Shown piece after piece: positions 44,202 to 57,113 of a stretch of DNA of 64,000 nt. A program made the position numbers and the translations under genes. This DNA is from Cymbomonas tetramitiformis (Eukaryota > Chlorophyta > Pyramimonadophyceae > Pyramimonadales > Pyramimonadaceae), in NCBI GenBank assembly GCA_001247695.2, contig LGRX02035361.1, positions 1 to 64,000 on the forward strand. The letters run 5' to 3'. Each line of letters opens with the position of its first letter. Position 1 is the stretch's first letter. The notes under the pieces are model-generated. The model did no database searches. It saw only the letters and a program-made list of their open reading frames with translations, and was not told where the DNA came from.

Positions 44202-46535
44202 TGGCTATTACCCGGAAGTACTGGTAATAGTACTTTCGACGCCGAAAGTACTGTCACAAGTACTTTCACGGCATAATTTTTTTCGGGGTCTTCCCATTAT
44301 TGGGGGGGGCTGCCAATCATATCCCAGTCCCCTAAGGACCTAAACCGAGTTGTCTTATGCCCCATTGGTCGGCTTTCCACTTGTATCCTTCTCAATGGAT
44401 GCTAGAAGCCAAGGGGGTAGCATTTTTTGTTACATTCCATTGTTTTGTAGTTGCAAAGATAGTGCCCTCTCCTTTTGAATTTTTTGAAAGCACGCATTGG
44501 CCGATGAACAAGCTGGCGATCACTCAAATCATAACTATATATCGCATCTAATCATGTATGTGACAATAAATCTGATGACATGATGGCATGTATGATAAGT
44601 TGCGGGTCAAACCCAGCCCTACAAGTGTGTTTAAACTAAGGGATCTTATGGTAGGATAGGGTACACAAGTAGCATGCCGTGGATTCTCCCAACGGGCACC
44701 CTTGTACCGAGTATCGCTCGGAGATGATTTGTAACGATGTTGTGGACTATGAGACCCATTTTTGGGACCCCGATCGATGTCTAAGGTGCATATTTGAGTT
44801 TCGAAGAGAGTTCAGAGCCTAGCAGACAACGTACCATTACGCATACACAAGTAGCATGCCGTGGATTCTCCCAACGGGCACCCTTGTACCGAGTATCGCT
44901 CGGAGATGATTTGTAACGATGTTGTGGACTATGAGACCCATTTTTGGGACCCCGATCGATGTCTAAGGTGCATATTTGAGTTTTGAAGAGAGTTCAGAGC
45001 CTAGCAGACAGCGTACCAGTACGCATACACAAGTAGCATGCCGTGGATTCTCCCAACGGGCACCCTTGTACCGAGTATCGCTCGGAGATGATTTGTAACG
45101 ATGTTGTGGACTATGAGACCCATTTTTGGGACCCCGATCGATGTCTAAGGTGCATATTTGAGTTTCGAAGAGAGTTCAGAGCCTACAGACAGCGTACCAG
45201 TACGCATACACAAGTAGCATGCCGTGGATTCTCCCAACGGGCACCCTTGTACCGAGTATCGCTCGGAGATGATTTGTAACGATGTTGTGGACTACGAGAC
45301 CCATTTTTGGGACCCCGATCGATGTCTAAGGTGCATATTTGAGTTTTGAAGAGAGTTCAGAGCCTACAGACAGCGTACCAGTACGCATACACAAGTAGCA
45401 TGCCGTGGATTCTCCCAACGGGCACCCTTGTACCGAGTATCGCTCGGAGATGATTTGTAACGATGTTGTGGACTACGAGACCCATTTTTGGACCTTGATC
45501 GAAACACCATAGCAAGACCCTACTTTTATGTTATCTTACCAGAGTAACCACTGAGTGTGTAATATGTTAGGAATGTGCGCTGCTATCATTCTGAGTGGGA
45601 ATATAGTGGCCTCTACGTGTTCACATTAGAGTTTAAGAAAGTCAAAATTAAAAAAAATCGTGCAGTTGGAGTAATTAGGCTCCAAAATTAATTTTCCTGA
45701 AATTAAATGTGGCAGTGTGTCTGGAAATCTATTGTTTAATAGTAGGGTTGATTCAAATCGGTTCGGCAAGCGGTGTAATACTAGTACGGTCATGCATTAA
45801 TGTTAAGATCGATATATTTGATATATACATCACTTTATAACTCGCATGGATCGCAATATCGAGGCAGTTATGGCAATTTGGGTTTGGGTTTGAATGTGGC
45901 CAAAATGGCATTATTGTGGAGTATGTGACCAGCATTCCGCTTGGGAGGAATGCCATAAATTGTGCAAGCTAAACATGGATCAAACCCCTCAACTCAAAGG
46001 ACACTCATCTATGGCAGTATATCGAATTTTAGAAATGTTAACGAGCTCTATACATTCACATATGCGGTCACCATGCACCCACATATGACGTGCACCATAT
46101 GGACGGTGACTATGGAAATCACGAATTTTTCTGTATTTGATGAGCGCGGCCCACATCACCACGTGTTTTGAGCCCCAACCTTTATCATAATAGCATGCAA
46201 CGTAGCACACGTTCGAACAAGGTCCCAATAATGTTGGGCACCGCTTTACTCGACATCCTAGGCCCATTAACAGCACCTAACAACACATCTAGTCGAAAGT
46301 ACTTGTGACAGTACTTTCAGAAATTAATTATTTTCTGGTTTTTCACACCCTAAAAGTATGCTATAAATATACCAACCTAAACTTGATAACGGCACGTGTG
46401 AGTCATTTGGGAAATTAAAAAGGGTCGTAAATGAATTTTCAAAAATGTTAAACGACCCATATCACCAAGTATACCGGATATCACATAGTTTTAGCAAAGT
46501 ACTTGTAATAGTACTTTCCCGCCGGGTAATAGCCA
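44202..46535. mobile_element. Inverted-repeat element nested in the hAT transposon (2.3 kb)
   Basis: TGGCTATTACCCGG at the left and CCGGGTAATAGCCA at the right, each followed inward by copies of AGTACTNGTAATAGTACTTT and GAAAGTACTGTCACAAGTAC. TCAG flanks both sides (44198-44201 and 46536-46539), a short candidate target duplication. No coding region. Most of the interior is the 180-bp array listed next. Confidence 0.65.
44664..45495. repeat. About 4.6 tandem copies of a 180-bp repeat
   Basis: Units start CACAAGTAGCATGCCGTGG and contain GTATCGCTCGGAGATGATTT and GACCCCGATCGATGTCTAAG. Copies are nearly identical, so the array is young. Confidence 0.95.
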
Positions 46536-46592
46536 TCAGAGCAATATAACATCAAAACTGAAATCATTTTCTTTTGCGTATTGAATAGATCT

Positions 46593-46717
46593 TAGATGAA
46601 TACGCCACTCATATTCAGACATATTCAGGATATTCAGACAATTACGTTCAGACAATATCGACATTCCGTGATTCAGATCGGAATTCAGATCGGAATTCAG
46701 ACGACTTGCCAACCTTG
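46593..46717 (-). repeat. Inverted copy of the hAT left end
   Basis: Reverse complement of about 40546-40660, including CAAGGTTGGCAAGTCGTCTG. It is not followed by the 8-bp target duplication, which lies 207 bp further right at the true end. Confidence 0.85.
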
Positions 46718-48805
46718 CCACGGGTCCCTCTGCTCCCTCGGGACCTGTCGTAGGTCCCTACGTGCCAGGCTCTTGCCGCGCGCCTCGTGTGGTTGTTATT
46801 ATGGCTCCAATAGGCTTAAACCGTATTTTCATCTGAATTTGTCTGAATTTGTCTGAATTACGTTACGATCTGAATTCCGATCTGAACTCTGAATTCCGAT
46901 TCTGAATCTGAATTGCCAACCTTGATACCAATATGGTGATCAGTCCAGTGCAATATTTTGTCACCGGAATGTACAGGGATTGTGAATGATTGAAATCCAG
47001 CCGGAGGAATAATCTCAACAGCTTATTCTGTACTAATGAATTCATCGGAGTTATACTTATTTCGACGATTCAAAAACCCATGTCATTGTAGTGATGACAG
47101 CTCATATGAATATATAGGGTTTTTATCAGAATGCTTTTATGTGATGTCAACATATTATGAACAATTCACTTGCATCTCAGGATCAAAGGAGTTACGCTTG
47201 GAAGGTCTTGCATGATGGTCACCAACAGTTATCAGCTGTTATTCAGGTGCCAAAATCTGCCTTCAGCACTGGGACTATATCAACCAGTCTTACAGCGATG
47301 CACTTGTCCTTCCCACTCTTATGTACGGCTATAGTGCCAAAGTGTATCAGGTGGGATATATATATATATATACATTATATAACTATCATCTTCTGATCCA
47401 GGAAATGCAATTAAGCATGGTATCAGGTTATATGTCATGTATATAGTTCAGCATTTCAAACTTACTCGAGAATGTAAATGCTGAGCAAAAGTCAACTTAT
47501 AGTCATTGGGATATAGTTTCCCATCCGAGTTTACACTTTATTAGTGATGGTGGATTTAACGTTGAACAGATTTCAACGTTACTTGTGGATGCAGTGATTC
47601 TATCAAAAGCAATCCATCATAATCACCAGATCGGAAAAATGGATATGTGTATAATCCTATCCACCTTCTTCCCCCTCGAGGAAGTGTGAACACATAGGCA
47701 GTCAGTTGCCTATATACCTCATAACTTATAGCTTATAGGTTATAGCATGCAGTCCTTATAGGAAGCAGCTGTTACAGTTTTAGGGTTGTTGCCCACAGTA
47801 TTATCATGTCTGTGATGATTTAGCATGACATAATAATGCCAAAAAACGAAGTTTTTCGAAATAATAGTGGCATTTTAGGGCATATGTGGTTACAGTGGCC
47901 CTGTTACTCAATATGGTGATTAGGGTGTTACATGATATCAGTAACCCTAATATAGGTAAAAAATAAGCAGTATAATGTTTTTGCAAAGATTTTTAAGCAA
48001 AACTGCATTTAATACCTACATAAATGTAAGGTGGTTTTCAGGAGGTACGTTACACCCCTGTTACACACATTTAATTTTTAGGGTGTTACAGGGCGTTACA
48101 CATGCTGCATAAATCAGGGATTGTTATTTGATATATAAACATTCATTTCAGCAAAAAAATCAATCCAAAATTTTCAAAATGTGTTTTACGTACAGCATTT
48201 TGAGCGATTTATTGTTACAGTAATATGTATACCCCTATATATTCAACACCTAATATTTAGGGTGTCACACAGATATGACATGTGTCATTATGATTTCCTG
48301 ATACCTCAATAGGTATAAAATCATAATTTTAAATAAAATGGGCACACATTTTTCATTTTGAAATTAAACGTGGAGCATTTTTACCCATTTTACAGCTTTT
48401 TCAGCTATCTAAAATATTGCTTTGGTGACATATCTCAGTGTATATGTGGAATGTAAGTACAGAATCACTGTAAGGAACTTCACTTTTGCATATGACAAAT
48501 TTCATAGCAAATAAGTGAGTTGTGCTGTATATCAACATTTATGGTTGACAGCATTCTGGGTTTTACTGATTTAAACCCATGCACATCAAATGTACTTTTC
48601 TGATTATGTATAGATTTATCAACTTAAGTGGAAACACCCACTTTAGTGATATTTATCAATCTATGATTTGTTCTGAGCATAGGTCTGTGCTCTTAAGATT
48701 TATCAAAGTGATATATCTTATTTAGAACAAATCTGGACTTTGCTGGATATAATCACAGCAACTTGACACAGCACATTTATATGTGTGTGGTTGTCCTTAA
48801 AACTA

Positions 48806-51629
48806 TTGTCAGATATCATGTAAATACTGATCTGTGTGTTGCATGCAATTGATCTGATCAAGTCTGATTCAACTGTCAATATGCAACGTAGTTGTTGTAG
48901 TTGCTCCAGCAATGATTATGTGGGATGAGACGAATGGACTGCACCCAACAGTTACCAACTGTTTTATGGGTGCAGTATTTTGCCTTCGGGTCTGGAGATA
49001 ACTCCATCCAGCCCTACAGCATGTTGTCTTATCCTGTTCCCTTATGTATCGCCATCATTGACAATTTCCACGCACATGTGTTTGGAAAGTGGTATCTATA
49101 TTACCATATACAATATAGTTGATCTATTCACTCTGAGTCAGTGAATCTCAACATGTATAATGAATGCTAGTGTATGTGCAGTGTGTAGTACTGCTGATTA
49201 GTACTTATGTCAGTGTGTGCGTGTGTTTACTTGTACACACTCTGCAGAATATGTTCTGGGTATCACAATATCCTAGACAATTTATCATGCAAGACAGTCA
49301 GCATACCATGTACTGATTACATCTAACATGATATATATAGTTTAGGGATCATTGTAATTCCATGCTAATCTCATTACAAAATGAGTTGCTTGATAGATTT
49401 TACATGAAGCTCAGGTGAGCATTCCATCCAGTAATCCACCATAGAATGTACATGTGATCTGGAGAGCATCTCGGCTCCACCAGGACATGACAAACTAATT
49501 ATGGTGTTGAGATCACTTTCAGGCACCCTTTGCTACATGGATTCGAATATAGACTAGCATTCACTGCAATATGCTTATGCTCGATGTACTACAGCTGGTA
49601 TCGTGATCAAGCTGTACAGTATAATAAAGCATGTACAATTCACAATCAATGCAATAATTCAGCATAAGTTGGCTCTGGCCCACATTTTTTTTTAAATTGA
49701 CCCAAATTTTTTTTTGAAATTTTTCCTAAAGTCACCTAAATTTTTCCTCCCTTTTTGAAAAGGCCCCTAAATTTTTCCTAATTTTTTTTCAATAATTAGC
49801 CGATCTCGCGGGTCCCATACACGCCCAAACCGGTTCGCTGAGACGCGGAGACGCTTGCCCTAGGCCCCTATTTCTTTTACAATCACCCAAATTGGCCTAA
49901 GAACCTATTTCATACTAATTTGTTCAGCTTGGCAACCTATTGGCAACCTTCAGACCTGTAAAACCTATATGAAATATGATCGATAACAGGTTTCAAGACT
50001 AATTAAACCGGTTCTGAGACTACGACACGCAATAGGTTTTGCTTAGGCATCACAATTGGGGTTTGGGGGGGCTACCTTGCCGTTGTCGGTGCAAGGGCAA
50101 CAAGGGCAATGCAGATGGACAGGGCGCAAGCCTGTTTCACCATCGGAATCCTCTCCGGAAGAATCAGAATAAGCTGCTACGAGAGATAGGACAGGCATTC
50201 CGAATGCTGAGAACTCTCAACGGATGGCCTCACTTTCACAATTTGACTGCCTTGAAGATACTTGAGAAGATCAGAACTTGAATTGCGGCGGTAATGCGGT
50301 ATCCGTCTGTGTCACGTCTCACGTCGACGTGTAAAGTATGGGAATGGCAGCAGCCATCGCGATCGCGGAGACATATTCGATATCCCCCCAGATTTTTCAC
50401 CAATCCCGCCCATATTTTTATTCTATTTTTTCACATCTTCTAATCAAATTTTGACTTATTTTGAAGAACGCACCCAAATTTTGATCAAAATTTGAAATTT
50501 TTTTCAGGCCAAAAACGCACCCAAATTTTTAATCAAATTTTGAAAAATCCTGGCCAGTGCCAAAGCATAAGATATGTGCATAGTATAAAAGTGTATGTAC
50601 TGCATGTTGATGATTGCTGTAAGTGAAATAAGTGCATGTGTGTGTGTGTGTGCTGATTCGCACACACATGTTGTGAACAGATCATTGTGATGCTAATAAG
50701 AGTAATGCTGATGATTAAAGTATTTGTGCAGCCATCAGAACACTTTGGAATTTGCTGCAGTATGATAATGATACTTTCACAGCAACATAGTGGTAATGTA
50801 TCCAAAGCATAACGATCATGTATACAGTCATTCTGCATATGATTTCGACGAGCTTATACATATGTGCTTCTCACTGCATGTAAACACATCAAAAATTGTA
50901 CGCGCTAAAATCGAACGTTCTTCGCATGTGACGAAATCATGAAGAACGTATATCGTGCTGACAGGCCATAAATCATTGTACGCGCTGGTATTGTAAACAG
51001 TGCGAAGGAATTATTTGCAAAAATCACTGATATACGTCGCATACGAATGCGAGCGCTGACATGTATACGAATCAAAATTCTGTCGATGACCACTATGTAA
51101 TATATCATTCTGGACAATTTTTGAAAGTGATTCATACAAGTGCGCGCATGCTGCGATTCACTTCTGTAGAAATATGCGACCATCGCGCATGCTGCCATCT
51201 GTAAATTAGTGACCATCGCGCATCAACATGTATGAAGCAATTTAGTGCAATCATGAAAATCGTGATACTGCGCTGATGATTTTTCCACGCGAAAACGATT
51301 TCGCCGCTGATTTATCGCATCTGCGAACATGCATACATTTGCGAACCATTTATGCGAATACGTTTCATTGCTGCGTCGATGTATGCCCTGCGCACACCTT
51401 ATCGCGTATGTGTGCGATCAGCTGTTTCCGCGTGTATGCTGCGAGAAATCTCCTCGCGCAATCTCTGCGCTGTCGATATGCGAGTGTATATTATTCGCCC
51501 TGCAGATATTCAATATTATGCGAGCGCTGTCGATATGCGCCCACCTGCAAACCTGCGAACAATATTAAATATACTACGTCTATCGCTGCACCCACTTGAG
51601 TTCTCGAGTATCGTGCCTTGACGACTTTT
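48806..51629. other. AT-rich region without recognised genes
   Basis: Unique low-GC sequence to the right of copy 1. Poly-T/AAATTTTT stretches at 49690-49800 and 50390-50550; a GTGTGTGTGT tract near 50640; from about 50880 to 51600 many CGCATGCG- and GCGAATA-like words. Small ORFs show no domain. Confidence 0.6.
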
Positions 51630-54600
51630 AGAATACCATCTGATACGGCTATGTAGACAAGCGCCGTGAATATATTATCAGTATACAAATAAACACTGCA
51701 AAGTTGGACAGCAATGCAAGTGTACGGATGAGCGGGTTTGTGAGTGCAGTCTCTCTAAGAAGATCTGCTGAAGCACAACGCTTCCTCACTTTTGTACCAT
51801 ACGTCTCCCATCATCTTAGATGGTACCGCCATTGGGTTGTGAACCCGAGACGTAGGTTGAACGACCCGCATGGTAATAACGACTAGTTCGTTCATGCTGC
51901 GCATGCGAGTTCCGCGCATGCTGAAAGCCAAGATGGTTCTTGTTTGTATTCAAGATGTATCTTTGCTTTGCCATCTTCGAGTTCGACATACGAACTCTCG
52001 ATGACAGGGATGCCTGATGATATGACATTATCATCTGGCGACATGTACAGTCATCGTCGACCGTACTGACGACTGTCATAAATATATGACGCGACTCGAC
52101 ATGTACAGTCATGGTCGACCATACTGTCGACTGTCATAAATATATGACGCGACTCGACATGTACAGTCATGGTCGACCATACTGTCGACTGTCATAATAA
52201 TATATGACATGACATGGTATGACATGTCTGACAGGTATGACACGTATGACATGTATGACACATATGTCATCGGTCATGACCCTGACATATAGTGCACCCA
52301 ACCCTTCCTCCCCTCCTTAAGCTACTTTGGAGGATCATAGGTAGCGATGGGGAGCCCGATTTTTGGGGCTTGTTTTTAATGCAAACGGAGTGGCCCTGCT
52401 TAACGGAATTGGACTTATAATCCTCAACCGGTCTGCTCAACTCCTCAATGTTTTTGTCCAGTACGCACGCTTTGACGAACATCTATCGCGATGAGTGAGA
52501 ATGGATTCGCCACGTACTAATGTGAAATTTATTTAGTTATGTTTGTCAAGCACAACTTAGGATCACAACTCCGTCTACCTCAGTCGATGTCTCCGGTAGC
52601 TTCGGATGACTGGCCAAGAATCCGATGACAAACCACGGTTTTGGCAAAGGTAGCATATAGCAGTTTTTATTTATCCACAGATATGATATCTCGCATGTGT
52701 GCGTATCTGTGCAAGGGTATGATTTATACAAGGCTCACTACACCTTAGCAAGGAAGGATCAATTCCTGCTCCTGTCATATCAATTTGATGCAGGGTAAAA
52801 AATGTTAGGGATATAACCCTGCAGTTCTCGGGTTGCAGCCCATTGCACCGAAGGCGCATCGCAGTTCTTGGGATGCAGCCCTGCAGTTTTTGGGATGCAG
52901 CCCTGATTATATACGACCGATCGACGAAAACCTCTTGGGTACATGTTTCCACGGCCTGATTATTATTAGGTCGGCAATTTATTGGCAAAAGTCATCGGCT
53001 ATCAGCTTTTGACTCAGAAGCCACAATGTTATAGAAGCTGCGACCTATTGTGATCATATGCGGTAGTTATGCCTTCAGCATACGTAGACAATATGATTAT
53101 ATGGAACTTATAATCCCACTTAAGTTGCATCATGATACATTTATCCAGGTGTTAACAAGTGTTCAGGATTTGATAAGGGGTTGACGCCCCACAAGCCAAA
53201 GGTCACTGTCTCATAAGGCTCGCCTCAAGTGTGCGGCTTTGAGGTTTAGCGTCCTAGCGAGGGACAGTCATGATGCTTCCTAGTCCATAACGGGAGCTGG
53301 AAATGAGAATGTTCAAGATATCCGAAGACAGGAAGGCTTTTGGTTGGCCATTGTTACTGTCAAGATGCTTAACCTTGATGGAATGGCATTAGGATACAAA
53401 CTGTGCAACCATGCATGTGACTTATGCATTGGTGTATGACTTTGATGAATCGTCTCTTGTCATGAACCTGGAAGGAATGACGGGCAAATAGCTAGAGTGG
53501 CGGATTTACTCACTCGGCTTTGCTGTTTATGGAATTCGATGCCTGATGGCACAACTGGCAATCCTTTGCTCAGATGCTTTCCTTAAGACATTGGCAACAA
53601 TTTGTGTGCCAGCTTCTTTAGATTTGGGGAGAAACTATGGATCAACAATTCATCAATCAGAACACATGTTATCAAGGCTGATTCAACGAGTCCTTTAACT
53701 CTTGAATTTCGACAATCAGCATCTCAGGTTGTTGACGTCAAGTGATGGTCGTAAGCTTACAATATAGCTTATTCAATAGAGCTTATTCACATTTGAAAAA
53801 CCATCGTTCTCCTATATCAGTGCCCTTCATATAATATGATAGAGCCGGAGAAATGTGCATCTATGATTTCTTCATAATGAACTTCATGTGTCAATAAGTC
53901 AAATAAGACTTCATTTGATGCTTCAATGGGCATGATGTACCGTGTCATCAACTTTATGGCTGCTATACACAGATGCTGGAACTTTTGATAAGATTTTTAA
54001 TCTTCCAAGCAAAATCACAATGATGTAAATCAATTTGTGGCAGCTGTATGAAAATGAATGAATCTATACTCTTCCTCCCCCTCGAAAAAAGAGATGTATC
54101 AAACCAATCAAATGGTGATGGAGGATGTTATTCAATCATTATGTTATGTGAAAAATGGTTTGATAGAGAATCAAACTGAGATTACTCATCGAATGCTTTA
54201 GAGGTAACAATGTCAATCTGAACATTGATTCTCTCTACGTCATATTGGCAATATGCCTGACGTTTTTGAATGCGGCAAATGCCAGATGATGTCAAATGCA
54301 GTTGTTGGGTTGCAGCCCACATACATTTGTCAATTCAGGGTCACTATAGTGTGCCCAACTTAGACAATGTTCTGGAAAATGATTGTCATGATGAACAAAG
54401 AAATCAATGATGGTACCGAAGTTAACTTTGGTATCGAAGCTAATGGAGAGTCAATCAAGAAGTGTCCGTAATGACAACAACTTACTACGAGTTGTATTTT
54501 CGTAGTTGATGGATGGCTGACATGTCATTTCATTATGAATAGAACATGGCATTGCCTAGTGATATGTGTATATTCTTCAGCACATGATCACTTATCTCAA

Positions 54601-54769
54601 TGGTGCCCATTTTATTTTTGGGCAATAAAATTTTATTTTTGAGACTTGTTATGATAAAGAAATATGAATGATGAATGTGTCATTTCAATCCGATAGAATT
54701 GTGACTTGTTTTATGACTATAAAATTTCTGTCATTTTCCAGAATGAGGATGAACTGCGCTTGGAAACCA

Positions 54770-54840
54770 GCTGCAGATTGTGGGTTCGAGTTCCGCCATG
54801 GCTTTTCTTAAGACTTCGTGGCCTAATGGTAGAGGCAACA
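54770..54840 (+). ncRNA. tRNA-Arg-like fragment with boxes in swapped order (not a confident tRNA)
   Basis: GTGGGTTCGAGTTCCGC (54780-54796) can form a T-arm with an internal B-box-like GGTTCGAGTTC. TGGCCTAATGG (54819-54829), an A-box-like D-arm with GCC/GGC pairing, lies downstream instead of upstream. The outer bases do not pair as an acceptor stem. Copy 1 (about 38275-38325) has lost part of the T-arm. More likely a decayed tRNA-derived fragment than a permuted tRNA gene. Confidence 0.2.
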
Positions 54841-55317
54841 AATTTCTAAACATTCCCGAATGAGCTTTCAAAGAGTCTTTATTCCTCAATGAAGCATTTG
54901 TGTCTTATGTGCCAAAATGATATGAAACCACAAGTATGATGTCAATCTATATGTGGATGGTTTATACCATTGTATGCTAATCCAAAAATATATAATGATG
55001 TCAAAATAACAACTTTGGACAATTGCAACTCAGTACAAACCCGAGTGCATTCAAGTCCACTTGTATGCTCAGAATCTGAATCTAATGTACTTTCTATGTG
55101 CATAGGTAAGAAGATATTTTCTATGTAAGTCTGAATTCAGGAACTAGAGTCAATGTAAAACTCTTTTCCTATTTCAGACGATGAAACCTTTATTTCCTTA
55201 GGTGCAATACCTTATTGTAAGGAATAGTCATTTTCAATACAAGTTTCAATCGATTTTCTCAAATCTGTCACTTTTATGATGATCAGATTGGTCAACTTTA
55301 CAGCATAACCACTTCCC

Positions 55318-55571
55318 TCACGGGGAAGCTGATTTCCCCCCCACTGTATGGGGGCCTGCTTCTCCCTGTTTCACCCCTCGCCGTGTGTGTGACGTGTGAC
55401 ACCCAGTTAGCCGTGACATCGATCCGTGACCTGCTAGTTAGCCTCCGCGTTAGCCTAACTTATCAGTTTATGTTATCACCGTTCCGAGCACCCGGCCCTG
55501 CGTGTTTTCTGTGCTTTACTGCTAATATATTCACCCGTTACGAATATATTACCAGATCATTCTTCCTATAA
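55318..55571. repeat. Left LTR of the small element
   Basis: 254 bp, includes the 62-codon ORF duplicated in the other LTR. Confidence 0.9.
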
Positions 55572-55639
55572 GGTTATCGGTCCCGTACCGCGCTAGTGGT
55601 GCTCACAACATTTTACTCGCTTCGGCCTCATCGCCGATT

Positions 55640-55920
55640 CTACATCCGTACTTATCCGTTCTAATCCGTCAGCGGTTTAAAGACATCTCCGTTACCGTCT
55701 TTACCCGTTCGAGTACTCCGCCTACCGTTTGTGATTGGTGGTTTGCTTTTCCGTTCAATCCGTACTTATCCGTTACCACTTTTGCCGAGATTTTGGCATC
55801 TTACTTCGTTCCTATCCGTTAGCGGTGTGAAGGCATCTCCGTTACCGTCTTTGCCCGTTCGAGTACTCCGCCTACCGTTTGTGATTGGTGGTTTACTTTG
55901 CCGTTCAAATCCGCTCTTAT
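55640..55920. repeat. Two imperfect copies of a 130-bp interior repeat
   Basis: The block from CATCTCCGTTACCGTCTTT to TTTGTGATTGGTGGTTT occurs twice, with CTTATCCGTT words around it. Confidence 0.8.
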
Positions 55921-56186
55921 CCGTTCCAACTTTTACCGTAATTCTGGCATCCTGCTTCGTTCCAGGCGTGTCTCCCCAACGTCCTTCAACACTCTGGCCA
56001 GCAGCGCCTCTGCTGCCGGGTGACTGGTTTACCGTACGACGTTTTTGACGTCACCGCCGTTTTCCTCGTCGAATTCTACCCCAATTTGACTTCTCCATCG
56101 CTTGATTTGGTTAATTTTTCGAAAAGTTACCTTTCACCCACAAAACCCTATCGACGCGCCTTCCAGATTTTGCAGCCGCTGACATC

Positions 56187-56612
56187 ATGGCCTCGCTACG
56201 CCAGCGTGCGCGCATGGCCGCGGTTCGGTCTGCACTGGACTTGCTTCGACAACGACATCTTCCCTTGGACTGTAGTCTGGTGGTGCCTGGTGGTGCTTAC
56301 ACACCAAGCACCAAGCTCGAGTCCATCGCGTTCGCCATCAACAACGAGTGCTTTGACTCCTTCGACTTCGTCCCTCCACCCCCTTCGCCCTCGCCTTGCA
56401 CCCCACCTCTTGACCGTCTAGTGGTGTGTGGTGATGTTGCCACGCCCACTTCGCCCCTCTCCATCATCCCTTTCGAGTTCCTCCCCATGGCCTCGATCGC
56501 GTTCCCTCACCGCATTTTCCACCTTCCACCTCCCTATCCCCTCTTCAGCGACGCATTCGCTCTGGTGGTGCCAGGCCGCTTTTGGCTTTGGCACCGCGTG
56601 GGCATTGGCTGA
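56187..56612 (+). CDS. Unrecognised ORF inside the small LTR element
   Basis: 142 codons, the only GC-rich open stretch of the interior; begins MASLRQRARMAAVRSALDLL and is proline-rich in the middle. No domain recognised. It may be a captured or residual gag piece, or chance. Confidence 0.3.
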   Translation: MASLRQRARMAAVRSALDLLRQRHLPLDCSLVVPGGAYTPSTKLESIAFAINNECFDSFDFVPPPPSPSPCTPPLDRLVVCGDVATPTSPLSIIPFEFLPMASIAFPHRIFHLPPPYPLFSDAFALVVPGRFWLWHRVGIG

Positions 56613-56859
56613 TTCATCGTTTTCGTGGCGCTCGAGGACTTCTGCAATCGAGAACTCCGCCGCCGCCATTCCGCAATCACGCCGCGGCTTGTAGATGCTT
56701 GCCCTATGTACTAGGAATTTAGGCAACGCCCCATGCACGGATGTGCTTCTAGTTGGGTTGAGAAAGGCCCCTTAGGCCTAAACGTTCTAGTAACTTGGGT
56801 TAGGATTTAGGGTTTGCTTGCTTCGGGATGTCCACTCACACCTTCGGGGTGAGGTGGTG

Positions 56860-57113
56860 TCACGGGGAAGCTGATTTCCCCCCCACTGTATGGGGGCCTG
56901 CTTCTCCCTGTTTCACCCCTCGCCGTGTGTGTGACGTGTGACACCCAGTCAGCCGTGACATCGATCCGTGACCTGCTAGTTAGCCTCCGCGTTAGCCTAA
57001 CTTATCAGTTTATGTTATCACCGTTCCGAGCACCCGGCCCTGCGTGTTTTCTGTGCTTTACTGCTAATATATTCACCCGTTACGAATATATTACCAGATC
57101 ATTCTTCCTATAA
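56860..57113. repeat. Right LTR of the small element
   Basis: 254 bp, one noticed difference from the left LTR. Confidence 0.9.

Larger units (their letters stand above)
40546..46924 (+). mobile_element. hAT DNA transposon, 6.4 kb
   Basis: Ends CAAGGTTGGCAA and TTGCCAACCTTG form 12-bp inverted termini. ATACCAAT flanks both (40538-40545 and 46925-46932), the 8-bp duplication of the hAT superfamily, and the second copy of the host element has the uninterrupted site near 58812. The element carries a nearly complete transposase gene with one frameshift, a 175-bp triplicated subterminal repeat, and a nested 2.3 kb inverted-repeat element. Near its right end (46593-46717) sits an inverted copy of its own left 115-125 bp. 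Confidence 0.92.
34733..48805 (+). mobile_element. Large non-coding DNA element, copy 1 (split by a hAT transposon)
   Basis: From 35810 to 40537 and from 46933 to 48805 the sequence is colinear and closely similar to 52293-60682. No open frame longer than about 80 codons is shared as protein, so the element looks non-coding or long decayed; a motif CTCGGGTTGCAGCCCATTGC recurs within it. The right end with CTGATACGGC found in copy 2 is absent here: similarity stops at 48805 and the sequence continues as different DNA. Confidence 0.75.
55318..57113. mobile_element. Small LTR retrotransposon without recognisable genes (1.8 kb)
   Basis: Direct 254-bp repeats (55318-55571 and 56860-57113), beginning TCACGGGG and ending CCTATAA, enclose 1.29 kb. 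TTCCC flanks both sides (55313-55317 and 57114-57118), a 5-bp duplication, and copy 1 of the host element has the empty site near 38810. Only one difference was noticed between the repeats (CCAGTTAGCC versus CCAGTCAGCC), so it is young. No polymerase or integrase is present. Confidence 0.9.
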
